Source: Sulfurimonas sp.
GTDB taxonomy: Bacteria > Campylobacterota > Campylobacteria > Campylobacterales > Sulfurimonadaceae
Direction: 5' to 3'
DNA length: 32,830 nt
Assembly (NCBI GenBank): GCA_012963655.1
Contig: DTVI01000026.1
Location: forward strand, 1 to 32,830
Positions 7,868-16,039 of the stretch are shown here, piece by piece. Each line of letters starts with the position of its first letter. Position 1 is the first letter of the stretch. The notes under the pieces are model-generated. The model did not search any database, was not told the DNA's origin, and saw only the letters and a program-made list of their open reading frames with translations. The position numbers were made by a program, and so were the translations under genes.

Positions 7868-9289
7868 ATGTTCGAAACAGTTATTGGACTAGAAGTTCAT
7901 ACGCAATTAAATACAAAATCTAAATTATTTTGTTCATGTGCTACCTCATTTAATGCACAACAAAACTCAAATACCTGTCCAACATGTTTAGCCCTTCCCG
8001 GAGCACTTCCTGTTTTAAATAAAGAAGTTGTTCATAAGTCCATTATGCTTGGAACTGCTATTGACGCAACTATCAATAAGACCTCGTACTTTGACAGAAA
8101 GTCATACTTTTACCCCGATAGCCCAACGGCTTATCAAATCACTCAGCTTTATACTCCCGTAGTTGAACACGGTAGACTTGAGATTGACTTTGAAGATGGA
8201 AGCAAAAAAAGTATTCGTATTAACCGTGCGCATATTGAAGCAGACGCAGGTAAGAATATTCATGATGGTCCTGTTTCAAAGGTTGATCTAAATAGAGCAG
8301 GGACACCACTTCTTGAAATTGTCTCTGAGCCAGATATGCGAACATCAGAAGAAGTTGTTTTATACTTAAAGAAGCTTCATTCAATTGTACGTTATTTGGA
8401 CATCTCAGACGCTAATATGCAAGAAGGTTCATTTCGTTGTGATGTAAATGTTTCTATCCGACCTAAGGGTGATGAAAAACTTTATACAAGAGTAGAAATT
8501 AAAAACCTTAATAGCTTCAAGTTTATTGAAAAAGCGATTGCTGTTGAAGTAGAAAGACAGACGATTGCTTGGGAAGATGGTGTGTATGATGATGAAATTC
8601 TTCAAGAAACACGTCTTTATGATCAAGATAAGCAAGAAACACGCTCTATGAGAGGAAAAGAAGGTGCTGCGGATTATAGATACTTCCCAGAACCTGATCT
8701 TCTTCCTGTGAAGATTGATGCAATGCTTGAAAAGTATTCTAAGATACCTGAACTACCCAACGAAAAACGCGATCGTTTCATATCTGAGTACAAGCTTAGT
8801 ACCTATAATGCAAATGTAATCACGGCCTCATTAGAGATGGCAGACTTCTTTGAAGATATGTTAAAAGAAGGTGGTACACCAAAAACTGCTACAACATGGC
8901 TAACAGTTGAGCTTCTAGCGCGTTTAAAAGGTGGTCTAAGCTTATCTACTTCACCTGCAAACTCAAAGACTATGGGACAACTTGTAAATCGAATTGATGA
9001 CCAAACTATTTCAGGTAAGGCAGCTAAAGAAGTTCTGGATTATCTAATGGAAAATGACTCTGATGTTGACTCTGCTATTGATAAACTAAATCTTAAGCAA
9101 GTTACAGACACAGGTGCGATTGAAGCTATGTGTGATGAAGTTATTGGGGCAAATGAAGATAAGGCTGAACAATATAGAGGCGGAAAAGATAAACTAATTG
9201 GCTTCTTTGTAGGTCAGGTTATGAAGGCCTCTAATGGTTCTGCTAATCCTCAGGTTGTTAATGAGATCTTAAAAGCTAAGTTGGGCTAG
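7868..9289 (+). CDS. gatB: Asp-tRNA(Asn)/Glu-tRNA(Gln) amidotransferase subunit B
   Basis: The 473-residue protein is a full-length GatB, the tRNA-binding and kinase-type subunit of the GatCAB transamidase that makes Gln-tRNA(Gln) and Asn-tRNA(Asn) in bacteria lacking the matching synthetases. The N-terminal signature GLEVHTQLNTKSKLFC is followed by CPTCLALPGALPVLN, and the kinase domain has FDRKSYFYPDSP and RCDVNVSIRP. The C-terminal YqeY-like tail is complete, ending in EILKAKLG. Subunits A and C are not in the window. A 12-bp gap separates it from the ThiE-like gene, and its stop shares one base with the GTG start of the channel gene. Confidence 0.97.
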   Translation: MFETVIGLEVHTQLNTKSKLFCSCATSFNAQQNSNTCPTCLALPGALPVLNKEVVHKSIMLGTAIDATINKTSYFDRKSYFYPDSPTAYQITQLYTPVVEHGRLEIDFEDGSKKSIRINRAHIEADAGKNIHDGPVSKVDLNRAGTPLLEIVSEPDMRTSEEVVLYLKKLHSIVRYLDISDANMQEGSFRCDVNVSIRPKGDEKLYTRVEIKNLNSFKFIEKAIAVEVERQTIAWEDGVYDDEILQETRLYDQDKQETRSMRGKEGAADYRYFPEPDLLPVKIDAMLEKYSKIPELPNEKRDRFISEYKLSTYNANVITASLEMADFFEDMLKEGGTPKTATTWLTVELLARLKGGLSLSTSPANSKTMGQLVNRIDDQTISGKAAKEVLDYLMENDSDVDSAIDKLNLKQVTDTGAIEAMCDEVIGANEDKAEQYRGGKDKLIGFFVGQVMKASNGSANPQVVNEILKAKLG

Positions 9290-10845
9290 TGTCCTTTATC
9301 TCTAAAGGCTTTGTAAACTTTTCTTATTTCCTTCAAGCTTCGAAGCGCTACCAAGGTACAAAGCGTTTCGTATATTCTCTTTTAGAAGACCAATCCTACC
9401 CTTATAAAAAGTATTTTGATTACTTTATGATGCTTCTTATCTTATCAAGTGTGATGCTTTTGATCAGAGGTGTAAAGTATCCCTTACCTCAGTCGGCTAT
9501 CTATTATAATGATTATCTTATTTCTCTTATCTTTATGTTTGAATATCTACTTCGATTCTGGGTGCATAGCTCAGTTTCACAAGCCATCATACACCAGTAT
9601 GAAAAAGATGAGATATTAAACAGAAGATTTAGATTCTTTAAGGTGATAATGAAGTCCTTAAATGAAAAGTGGAAATATATAAGCTCTGTATACGCTATTA
9701 TAGATCTTTTGGCTATTTTACCTTTTTTCCATGAGCTTAGAATATTACGTCTTTTTATATTATTTAGGGCCTTTAAAATATTTAGATATACCAAGAGCTT
9801 ACAGCAATTTGCTCAAGTCTTATCTTCTAAAAAGTTTGAATTTTTTACCCTGATGATTTTTACATCAGTAATGATATCTGTTTCAGCTGTCTTAATATAT
9901 ATTGCTGAAGCTAATAACGATGACTCTGCTATAGATACCTTATTTGAAGCCTTTTACTGGGCCTTTATAACCTTATCAACAGTAGGTTATGGAGACTTTG
10001 TTCCTGTAACAAACCTTGGTCGTGCCATCACTATGATTATAATTATCTCGGGTGTTGCTGTTATCGCCTTTACGACTTCTATCATAGTTTCGGCATTTAC
10101 GGAACAACTTGATGGTATTAAAGAACAAAAAGTAATTTCAGATATCTCTAAAATAAAGCATTTTTATCTTATTTGTGGATATACAGAGGTGTCTTCTATT
10201 GTTACAAAACGCATGCAAAAAGATGGTCTTGCCTTTGTAATACTGGAAAAAGACCCTGAAAAAATGCTACAAGCAACTAAGGCTAAGTTACCTGTTATTA
10301 TGGCAGACCCCGCTAAACAAGATACATATGAAGAATATGGGATAGATTTAAATAAACAGGTTGTATCAGTCTTATGTTTAGAAGATTCTGATGTTCAAAC
10401 CATTTATACGGCCTTAACTATACGCTCAATAAACCCAAATATTAAAATATTATCTTACCTTCATGAGGAAAAAAATCGTAAGAAACTTTCTCTTGCGGGT
10501 GTTAATAATATTATATATCCTCAAGAACTTATAGGTGTAATGGCCAAAGAGCTTACGAGTAAACCAGTGGCCTTTGAAGTGCTACATATACTTCGAAGTC
10601 AAAGTACAGATGTTCTAATGGATGAAGTCTTAATTACTGAACGTATACTTAAGGCTAAAAAGAGTGTAAAAGATTTAGATATAGATAACACAAGTCTTAT
10701 TCTGTTAGGGATATATAAAAAGGATGAATTTTATTTTAACCCATCTTCCCAGACTGTCTTAAGTGAGGGTGATATTTTAGTTGTAATGGGTATTAACTTT
10801 GTTATAGAAGAATATTCTTTGAATTTACATAGGATGAATATATGA
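9289..10845 (+). CDS. voltage-sensor-type K+ channel with RCK domain
   Basis: A 518-residue integral membrane protein of the Kch family. The first ~270 residues carry about six membrane helices, including an S4-like helix with arginines and a lysine every third or fourth residue (residues 149-166, ELRILRLFILFRAFKIFR). The pore loop has the potassium filter TVGYGD at residues 231-236. The C-terminal half is a cytoplasmic RCK: a Rossmann-type TrkA-N domain beginning near KIKHFYLICGYTEVS, and a TrkA-C domain at the end (LLGIYKKDEFYFNPSS through GDILVVMG). RCK domains gate the channel in response to ligands. The GTG start overlaps the gatB stop by one base. It overlaps the following separate RCK gene by 4 bp. 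Confidence 0.9.
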   Translation: MSFISKGFVNFSYFLQASKRYQGTKRFVYSLLEDQSYPYKKYFDYFMMLLILSSVMLLIRGVKYPLPQSAIYYNDYLISLIFMFEYLLRFWVHSSVSQAIIHQYEKDEILNRRFRFFKVIMKSLNEKWKYISSVYAIIDLLAILPFFHELRILRLFILFRAFKIFRYTKSLQQFAQVLSSKKFEFFTLMIFTSVMISVSAVLIYIAEANNDDSAIDTLFEAFYWAFITLSTVGYGDFVPVTNLGRAITMIIIISGVAVIAFTTSIIVSAFTEQLDGIKEQKVISDISKIKHFYLICGYTEVSSIVTKRMQKDGLAFVILEKDPEKMLQATKAKLPVIMADPAKQDTYEEYGIDLNKQVVSVLCLEDSDVQTIYTALTIRSINPNIKILSYLHEEKNRKKLSLAGVNNIIYPQELIGVMAKELTSKPVAFEVLHILRSQSTDVLMDEVLITERILKAKKSVKDLDIDNTSLILLGIYKKDEFYFNPSSQTVLSEGDILVVMGINFVIEEYSLNLHRMNI

Positions 10846-11558
10846 TACAAGATATTTTAATCTTTGGTTATAACGAATATGCCAAAAAGGTTAGCTCAAA
10901 CTGTCTTTTAGACAATAACCGCGTGCATATATATGTTATTGATGAGGCTAGTTTTCTTAGTGCCAAAAATGATGGATTTCGTGTTGAGCTGGTTGAATTA
11001 GATGATGACTGGGATATTATAGGTAAGGAATTTGATGTAGACGAGATAACATGTTTTTGTATTTTAGATGATGACGCAGAAAATGTGTTTTTAACCATTT
11101 CTCTTAGGGCTGAGTATGAAAATATTGAGATTGTTTCTTTGGCAACATCTAAAGACAGTGCCGATAAACTTCGTCTTGCAGGTGCAAATAAGGCTCTCGC
11201 TAAGCTTGAAACAACGGCAAATGTTATTGTGGAATTTTTAGAAACCCCTGTAGTTACAGAAGTGATGAATGATATCTTATATAGAAATAAAGACCTTAAA
11301 CTAGCAGAATATACTATAAAGCAAAATTCTATCTTAGATGGAAAGTTTTTGCATGAAATTGAACTTCATAAAAAACATAATATTATTATATTGGCTATTG
11401 CAGATATTGAACTTGAAGCAGATTTTAGCTTTACCTATGAGGGTCAAACCCATATGGTAGATGTAGGAGATACTTTAGTGGTTATGGGAAAAGAAAAAGA
11501 TTTAGAAAACTTTGAGATAAATATCTTAGAAGAAGTGACAAATAAGGACAGCTTGTGA
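10842..11558 (+). CDS. stand-alone RCK (TrkA-type) regulatory protein
   Basis: A soluble 238-residue protein with a TrkA-N-like Rossmann domain (ILIFGYNEYAKKVSS near the N-terminus; the glycine motif is degenerate) and a C-terminal TrkA-C domain (GQTHMVDVGDTLVVMGKEKDLENF). It has no membrane helix. Its start overlaps the channel gene by 4 bp, and the two proteins share domain order, so it most likely supplies a second RCK to the channel's gating ring, as in channels with tandem RCK domains. Alternatively it could serve a Trk/Ktr transporter encoded elsewhere. Its TGA overlaps the GTG start of gpsA. Confidence 0.85.
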   Translation: MIQDILIFGYNEYAKKVSSNCLLDNNRVHIYVIDEASFLSAKNDGFRVELVELDDDWDIIGKEFDVDEITCFCILDDDAENVFLTISLRAEYENIEIVSLATSKDSADKLRLAGANKALAKLETTANVIVEFLETPVVTEVMNDILYRNKDLKLAEYTIKQNSILDGKFLHEIELHKKHNIIILAIADIELEADFSFTYEGQTHMVDVGDTLVVMGKEKDLENFEINILEEVTNKDSL

Positions 11559-12448
11559 AACATACAATTGGCGTTATAGGTGCTGGAAAATGGGGTTCGG
11601 CTTTAGCTTTTGCCCTGAGTGATAATAATGAGGTGTATATCACTTCAAGAACACCTAGGGATATGAAAAACTTTGTAGAGCTAGATAAGGTCTTAGACTG
11701 TGAATATCTTATCATAGCTATACCTGCTCAACAAATTGGACAATGGTTAAAAGAAAACTTTGTATATAAAAACCAAAAGGTTCTTGTAGCAGCTAAGGGA
11801 ATTGAAGCCAGCTCAGGAAAGTTTTTAAATGAAGTTTATGCACCTTATGTACCTGAAGAAAATATTTGTTTTATTTCAGGTCCTTCTTTTGCCTCGGAGG
11901 TTATGCAAAGTCTTCCTACTGCCTTAGTTATTAACTCTACAAATGAAACTCTGGCCAAAGAATTCTCAGGATTTTTCCCTTCTTTTATAAAAACCTATAT
12001 TTCAACAGATGTTGCAGGGGCTGAAGTAGCAGGGGCGTATAAAAATGTTATTGCTATTGCTGCTGGTATATGTGAGGGTCTTGGACTTGGAAAAAATGCA
12101 GCCGCTTCTTTAATATCAAGAGGTTTAGTAGAGATGCAACGTTTTGGGATGAATCATGGAGCAAAGACAGAAACATTTACAGGCTTAGGTGGGGCTGGTG
12201 ACTTGTTTTTAACAGCTTCATCAACTATGTCAAGAAACTTTAGAGTAGGGCTTGGCTTAGCGCAAGGGAAGTCTCAAAAAGATATTTTACAAGATCTTGG
12301 AGAAGTGGCTGAAGGAATTGGAACCTCATATGCCTTACATAAGATTATGACAGAAGAAAATCTGTATTTACCTATTGCTAAGGAAGTATATGAGGTTTTA
12401 GAGGGAAAGAATCCTAAACAAAGTTTGAAGGACCTCTTAAGTCAATAA
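11555..12448 (+). CDS. gpsA: NAD(P)H-dependent glycerol-3-phosphate dehydrogenase
   Basis: The 297-residue protein converts dihydroxyacetone phosphate into sn-glycerol 3-phosphate for phospholipid synthesis. The N-terminal nucleotide site is GVIGAGKWGSALA. Further blocks are VAAKGIE, FISGPSFASEV, the catalytic-lysine helix GAYKNVIAIAAGICEGLGLG, and TFTGLGGAGDLFLTASS with SRNFRVG. The length is slightly below the E. coli protein. It begins with GTG, overlapping the RCK gene by 4 bp, and ends in a bidirectional hairpin. The pairing of gatB and gpsA in one area is known from Campylobacter. Confidence 0.97.
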   Translation: MKHTIGVIGAGKWGSALAFALSDNNEVYITSRTPRDMKNFVELDKVLDCEYLIIAIPAQQIGQWLKENFVYKNQKVLVAAKGIEASSGKFLNEVYAPYVPEENICFISGPSFASEVMQSLPTALVINSTNETLAKEFSGFFPSFIKTYISTDVAGAEVAGAYKNVIAIAAGICEGLGLGKNAAASLISRGLVEMQRFGMNHGAKTETFTGLGGAGDLFLTASSTMSRNFRVGLGLAQGKSQKDILQDLGEVAEGIGTSYALHKIMTEENLYLPIAKEVYEVLEGKNPKQSLKDLLSQ

Positions 12449-12467
12449 CACGCGTTAGCGTATTATT
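12444..12467. terminator. bidirectional terminator between gpsA and lipoprotein gene
   Basis: A 10-bp stem (12444-12453 with 12458-12467, one mismatch, four-base loop) with GC pairs next to the loop spans the stop codons of both converging genes. The outer AT-rich arms give A/T runs on each side, so it can work in both directions. Confidence 0.55.
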
Positions 12468-12966
12468 TAGCTTCAATAGCTGAGGCTAATTCTTCTGTTG
12501 TACTTACACTAGAAATATTTGTAATGATATTGTTCTCAAGGCTTACAATAACAATCTTTTCAGTATCCATACCTACCTTATAACCTGTAGCTACATTTTT
12601 GTCATCAATCACTAAAACAGTATGTTTAAAATCTTTTAGTCCTGGCATAATAAACATAGAACGAATAACAGAAGGTGCTCCACTAATGTCAGCGATAAAG
12701 ATTGAATTATTATCATTTAGATAAGTATCATTCTTTGTTGCAAAAAAATCATTACATGTATGTCCCATATCTTTTGAAAAAGCGAAAACTAAAGTTGTTG
12801 TATCAGCAGAAACAGTGTGTGCTTTTTCATGTTGGTCATTTAGTGCAAAAGAAGCTGTACTTTGATTAATTACAAGCTTAGCTTCAAGGTCCTTAGGGTC
12901 TAATTCTTTAGAATTACATCCTAGAAATACAAGACTTATTAAAAGTCCTAGAATTATATTTTTCAT
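12463..12966 (-). CDS. hypothetical lipoprotein
   Basis: The N-terminus (MKNIILGLLISLVFLGCNS) is a clear lipoprotein signal peptide with lipobox VFLGC, giving a mature protein of about 150 residues starting at Cys17. The rest is soluble, mixed alpha/beta in appearance, with SADTTTLVFAFSKDMGHTCNDFFA and a strand VLVIDDKNVATGYKVG; the Cys there could be a ligand or redox residue. I do not recognise the family, though the pattern of strands is faintly like a thioredoxin-fold protein. It is monocistronic and divergent from the FMN-binding-type gene. Confidence 0.75.
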   Translation of the reverse strand: MKNIILGLLISLVFLGCNSKELDPKDLEAKLVINQSTASFALNDQHEKAHTVSADTTTLVFAFSKDMGHTCNDFFATKNDTYLNDNNSIFIADISGAPSVIRSMFIMPGLKDFKHTVLVIDDKNVATGYKVGMDTEKIVIVSLENNIITNISSVSTTEELASAIEAK

Positions 12967-13111
12967 ATTTTCTCCATTTGAAATTTTTAGAATAATACAG
13001 AAGAGAATTTGTGATTAAATGATAATAATAAATTAGTCTATTATATTTAGATAAATTAAAGCATAATAACCATATAAATACAAGGTACATTAAAGTGTAT
13101 AAACGAAAGGT

Positions 13112-13657
13112 ATGAGCGTGGAAAAGATAGATCCTATACTTAGAGGCGAACATAAGATGCAAGAAAAGCTTGAAACAAAAGAGCAGGCTAATGAATTTTA
13201 TTCAAGAGAAATGATAGATTATTTAGCCCCTCAGATGAAAGATTTTATTAAAGAACAAAGCTTAGTTTTCATCTCAACCTCTGACCAAAAAGGTGAATGT
13301 GATTGTTCTGTTAGAAGTGGTAAAAAAGGCTTTGTCCTTGTGCTTGATGAGAAAACATTAGCTTACGCGGAATACAAGGGAAATGGGGTTATGGCCTCTA
13401 TGGGAAATATACAAGAAAATCCGCATATTGGTTTGTTGTTTTTAGACTTCTTCCAAGAAGACAAGGGTGGACTTCATGTTAATGCTACTGCAAGGGTACT
13501 TTCATCACAGCTAGAAGATAATGACATTAAGAAAGAATTTTTAGATAAACTCAACTTACATTCAAAAGACCTCGGCCAAAAAGAAGTGGCTTGGGTCTTA
13601 ATGGAAGTTCAAGAAGCTTATATTCATTGCTCAAAAAACATCCCAATATTTAAATAA
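13112..13657 (+). CDS. pyridoxamine 5'-phosphate oxidase-like flavin-binding protein
   Basis: A 181-residue cytoplasmic protein with the split-barrel core of the PNPOx-like superfamily. Blocks include VFISTSDQKGECDCSVRSG (strand, turn, and residues near the flavin phosphate), GFVLVLDEKTLAYAEYKGNG and MGNIQENPHIGLLFLDF, then a C-terminal strand LHVNATARVL. This subgroup usually binds FMN or F420-like cofactors and its reactions are mostly unknown; it is not the vitamin B6 enzyme PdxH. The ATG at 13112 has AAAGG almost touching it; an ATG at 13157 preceded by AGAGG is a reasonable alternative start that would remove 15 residues. It converges on the thioredoxin gene. Confidence 0.75.
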   Translation: MSVEKIDPILRGEHKMQEKLETKEQANEFYSREMIDYLAPQMKDFIKEQSLVFISTSDQKGECDCSVRSGKKGFVLVLDEKTLAYAEYKGNGVMASMGNIQENPHIGLLFLDFFQEDKGGLHVNATARVLSSQLEDNDIKKEFLDKLNLHSKDLGQKEVAWVLMEVQEAYIHCSKNIPIFK

Positions 13658-13666
13658 CACCTTGTC

Positions 13667-14098
13667 TTATAAAAGGCTATCTGCCCATAAACTAAGTTGA
13701 ACTTGGGAAAGTGGATTAGTAACTCTATTGACTTCTTCACCATTTTTAAAAGCAATAATAGTGGGAAGACTGCTTACCCCATACTTTTTAGCAACTTCTT
13801 GATGCTTATCTGCATTGATTTTCAGAAACCTTACCTTCAAGGCAAAACCCAAGGCAGCATCTTCATAATCATCATACATAGACATACACGGTCCACAAGT
13901 AGTTGAATAGAAGTCAACCAGCACTGCTATGTCATTTTCATTTATATTGCTTGTACACGTCTCGTCTGTTACTTCTAGAGGAAAGGGGTCATCTAAGTCT
14001 GCTTGACATTGTGAACAAGGAATAGGCTCATTATTATTTTGAATTGTAATGCAATTGAGACTGTTGCACTCAGGACAGACAACTTTAAGAATTTGCAT
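13667..14098 (-). CDS. trxC: thioredoxin 2-like protein with zinc ribbon
   Basis: The 143-residue protein starts with a four-Cys zinc ribbon (Cys8, Cys11, Cys28, Cys31) followed by a full thioredoxin domain. The active site is CGPC (Cys68-Cys71) and the cis-proline motif is SLPT. This architecture is that of thioredoxin 2 (TrxC), a cytoplasmic disulfide reductase linked to oxidative stress. The residue before the active site is Thr rather than the usual Trp (STTCGPC), which may shift its redox potential. The gene is followed at a 9-bp distance by the stop of the converging flavin-binding-type gene. Confidence 0.85.
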   Translation of the reverse strand: MQILKVVCPECNSLNCITIQNNNEPIPCSQCQADLDDPFPLEVTDETCTSNINENDIAVLVDFYSTTCGPCMSMYDDYEDAALGFALKVRFLKINADKHQEVAKKYGVSSLPTIIAFKNGEEVNRVTNPLSQVQLSLWADSLL

Positions 14099-14165
14099 GA
14101 TTAACCTTTAGTTAGAATATCTCAGAAGTATACACTTTTTTGAGATTTATGTGAGATTTGTAGGT

Positions 14166-14387
14166 TTAAGTATCAGACTTAGTTTCTAGCTTATGTCTCC
14201 ATGCGGTATAGGCTGAGTAAGATGGATTTCCCTCAACTGTTTTGTCATAAGCATATTTATAACTACAGTTGTATTTTTCCTTATACTCTTTAATGACCCT
14301 TACTACCATCTCTTTATCAGACTGTTTATAGGTGCCTCTTAAAGACTTAACTAAATTTATCATTTCCATATGCATACTCATATCCAT
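14166..14387 (-). CDS. small hypothetical protein, 73 residues
   Basis: A 73-residue basic, helical protein with several methionines at its start and a Tyr-rich middle (YKEKYNCSYKYAYDKTVEG). It has no membrane segment. AAGGA five bases before the ATG at 14387 fixes that start among the clustered Met codons. I do not recognise a family. It lies between trxC and the 56/147-residue gene pair, all on the minus strand. Confidence 0.6.
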   Translation of the reverse strand: MDMSMHMEMINLVKSLRGTYKQSDKEMVVRVIKEYKEKYNCSYKYAYDKTVEGNPSYSAYTAWRHKLETKSDT

Positions 14388-14469
14388 ATTTGTCCTTTTT
14401 TACGAAATTTTACATTAATCTATATTAATATCTCTCATTTTAATAAGCCCGATTTTAGGTGGGAGTAAG

Positions 14470-14640
14470 CTAAGACTCTTGAGAAAGATAGACTTCGTTT
14501 TTTTCTATTTTTATATTATAAATACAATCTTTAAGTTCTTGTGCCAAGGCTTCAAGCTCTTTTTTTGTGTTTCTAAGGGATATTCCTCTGGCGGAACATC
14601 CTGACATATTTTTATTGTTATAGGTCATCTTGTATTTCAT
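14470..14640 (-). CDS. 56-residue protein coupled to membrane protein gene
   Basis: A short frame begins with ATG at 14640, whose ATGA overlaps the stop of the upstream 147-residue membrane-protein gene, and ends at TAG 14470-14472. The predicted protein starts MKYKMTYNNKNMSGCSARG and continues as an amphipathic helix rich in Glu, Leu and Lys. It has two Cys (15, 39) and no membrane segment. The ATGA overlap and the protein-like composition argue that it is real and translated by coupling. The function is unknown. Confidence 0.55.
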   Translation of the reverse strand: MKYKMTYNNKNMSGCSARGISLRNTKKELEALAQELKDCIYNIKIEKNEVYLSQES

Positions 14641-15080
14641 TTTAATACTTCGTCTTGATGAGGGTGTTTAGGTTTAACTAAGTAGAGGGCGACACTTGCA
14701 ATAAGCATAAAGAGTAAAAATATATAAATATTTGCAGTCAGTTTATATGAAATCATGCCAAAGATTGTAGAGCCATGAGGTACAAGCATAAAAAAGCGTT
14801 TGGCATTTTTTTCAAACTTTTCAAGAAGTTCATTATTATTGATTTCACTTCTAAGCTTATGCAGGTGTCTTTGATAAAAGAAAAGGTATAAGGCCCCCAG
14901 CTCAATAACTTTATATGAGATAAGAAAATACACAATATAGATATTATTTTCTTCTGTAAAATATGAGGTAACAGGAATATCAAAAAAGTAGTTAATGAAT
15001 ATGCCTAAGCTTGAAATAGATAATAAGATATAAAACATCATCTTTCTACGTTTTGATAGATTATCTAGAACACTTTGCAT
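14637..15080 (-). CDS. four-helix membrane protein, unknown function
   Basis: A 147-residue protein with about four membrane helices (near residues 14-33, 47-67, 92-109 and 113-134). A charged loop lies between helices two and three (HLHKLRSEINNNELLEKFEKNAKR), and the tail is His/Pro-rich. I do not recognise a family. It is followed by the 56-residue gene through an ATGA overlap. It sits back-to-back with the decayed DUF2235 gene and the Wadjet-like operon, at the edge of the accessory region, so a link to either is possible but not shown. Confidence 0.65.
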   Translation of the reverse strand: MQSVLDNLSKRRKMMFYILLSISSLGIFINYFFDIPVTSYFTEENNIYIVYFLISYKVIELGALYLFFYQRHLHKLRSEINNNELLEKFEKNAKRFFMLVPHGSTIFGMISYKLTANIYIFLLFMLIASVALYLVKPKHPHQDEVLK

Positions 15081-15197
15081 ACAAACCCTTTTTCTAAAGC
15101 GACAGTTTAACAGAAAAGCTCTGAGCCCCTCTTTATCCCTTCAAATTTCAATTAGGAGTCTTTAAGATATAAGATTTAAAAAAAACATAGTCGATAA

Positions 15198-15965
15198 TTA
15201 CCGTTATATTGTTGTAATTACTCTGCTTGAGATGAAATTTATCTTTTTGGATTTTCTCGTGGAGCATGTACGGCAAGGGCCTGATGTGGACTTATCAATA
15301 ATTGTGGGATACTTAAAGGGGAGTACGCCAAGCTAATTTAAATAGGCTTTGAATATTATGAAAAGTTTTCACTTCCTTGGGCTCCAAGTGGACAAAAGTT
15401 TATTGAGTTTAGACAAAAGTATTGTCATATTGATAAAGAAGTAAGGTTTGTTGGGGTTTGGGATACGGTGGGGGCTATGGGAATTCCTATTTCTTTTTTA
15501 GTTTTTTTTGAAGACAAGGATAAGTTTTATGATAAGAAACTTGGAAAAAATGTCCTTATGGCTAGACGTGCCTTAGCTATAGGTGAATACAGAAGTGATT
15601 TTGAACCAACCTTGTGGGAACAAAGAAAGAATATGGACCTAAAGTAAATGTGGTTTTGTGGGGCGCATAGTGATGTGGGTGGTTCTTATAAACCTTCAAA
15701 AGATGGCTCTTTAGCCTCAGATTATCCTTTGCAGTGGATGATGAAAGAGGCTTTGTTAATAGGTCTTGAAACGGAAGCTCACTTACACACTAACTTAAAT
15801 TTAAACCCTTTAAGTCCTATTCATAATTCTAGACGAAGTTTTTACCGCGAGATACAAGCAGAAGGAAGGGGCTTACATCTTCATCCTTGGGTTAAAAAAA
15901 GATGGGACGCAGATGAAAGATACCGACCGGATAACCTTCAAGTTCATATTAATAAATATGGATAG
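15198..15965 (+). pseudogene. decayed DUF2235 (Tle1-type) phospholipase/hydrolase
   Basis: One continuous frame with four stops (15228-15230 TGA, 15282-15284 TGA, 15339-15341 TAA, 15645-15647 TAA) reads through the length of a DUF2235 alpha/beta hydrolase: DEIYLFGFSRGACTARA, CGLINNCGILKGEYAKLI, VRFVGVWDTVGAMGIP, ARRALAIGEYRSDFEPTLW, MWFCGAHSDVGGSY and YPLQWMMKEALLIG. The nucleophile motif GFSRG and the conserved WDTVG and HSDVGG blocks are all recognisable. The N-terminal DGTWN block is absent; homology begins near 15198. Only the last 105 residues remain as an open frame (15648-15965). DUF2235 includes the Tle1 phospholipase effectors of type VI secretion, but also non-effector hydrolases. 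No type VI genes are in the window. The single preserved frame shows that decay was mostly by point mutation and is fairly recent. Confidence 0.85.
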
Positions 15966-16039
15966 TAAAATATTTTCGCTGTATTTACCTTATATTTAGA
16001 GCAGTTAGATAAAATAAGAAAAAACATAAAAGATTTGCC

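Noticed and set aside
15198..15965. Stop-codon recoding or selenoprotein in the DUF2235 frame
   Set aside because: There are two TGA and two TAA stops, no insertion element was seen, and the N-terminal block is missing; decay explains all of it.
15648..15965. A stand-alone 105-residue gene
   Set aside because: It begins within a conserved DUF2235 block directly after an in-frame stop and is only the tail of the pseudogene.
15198..15965. A type VI secretion locus
   Set aside because: Only a DUF2235 remnant is present; no Hcp, VgrG, PAAR or sheath gene occurs in the window.
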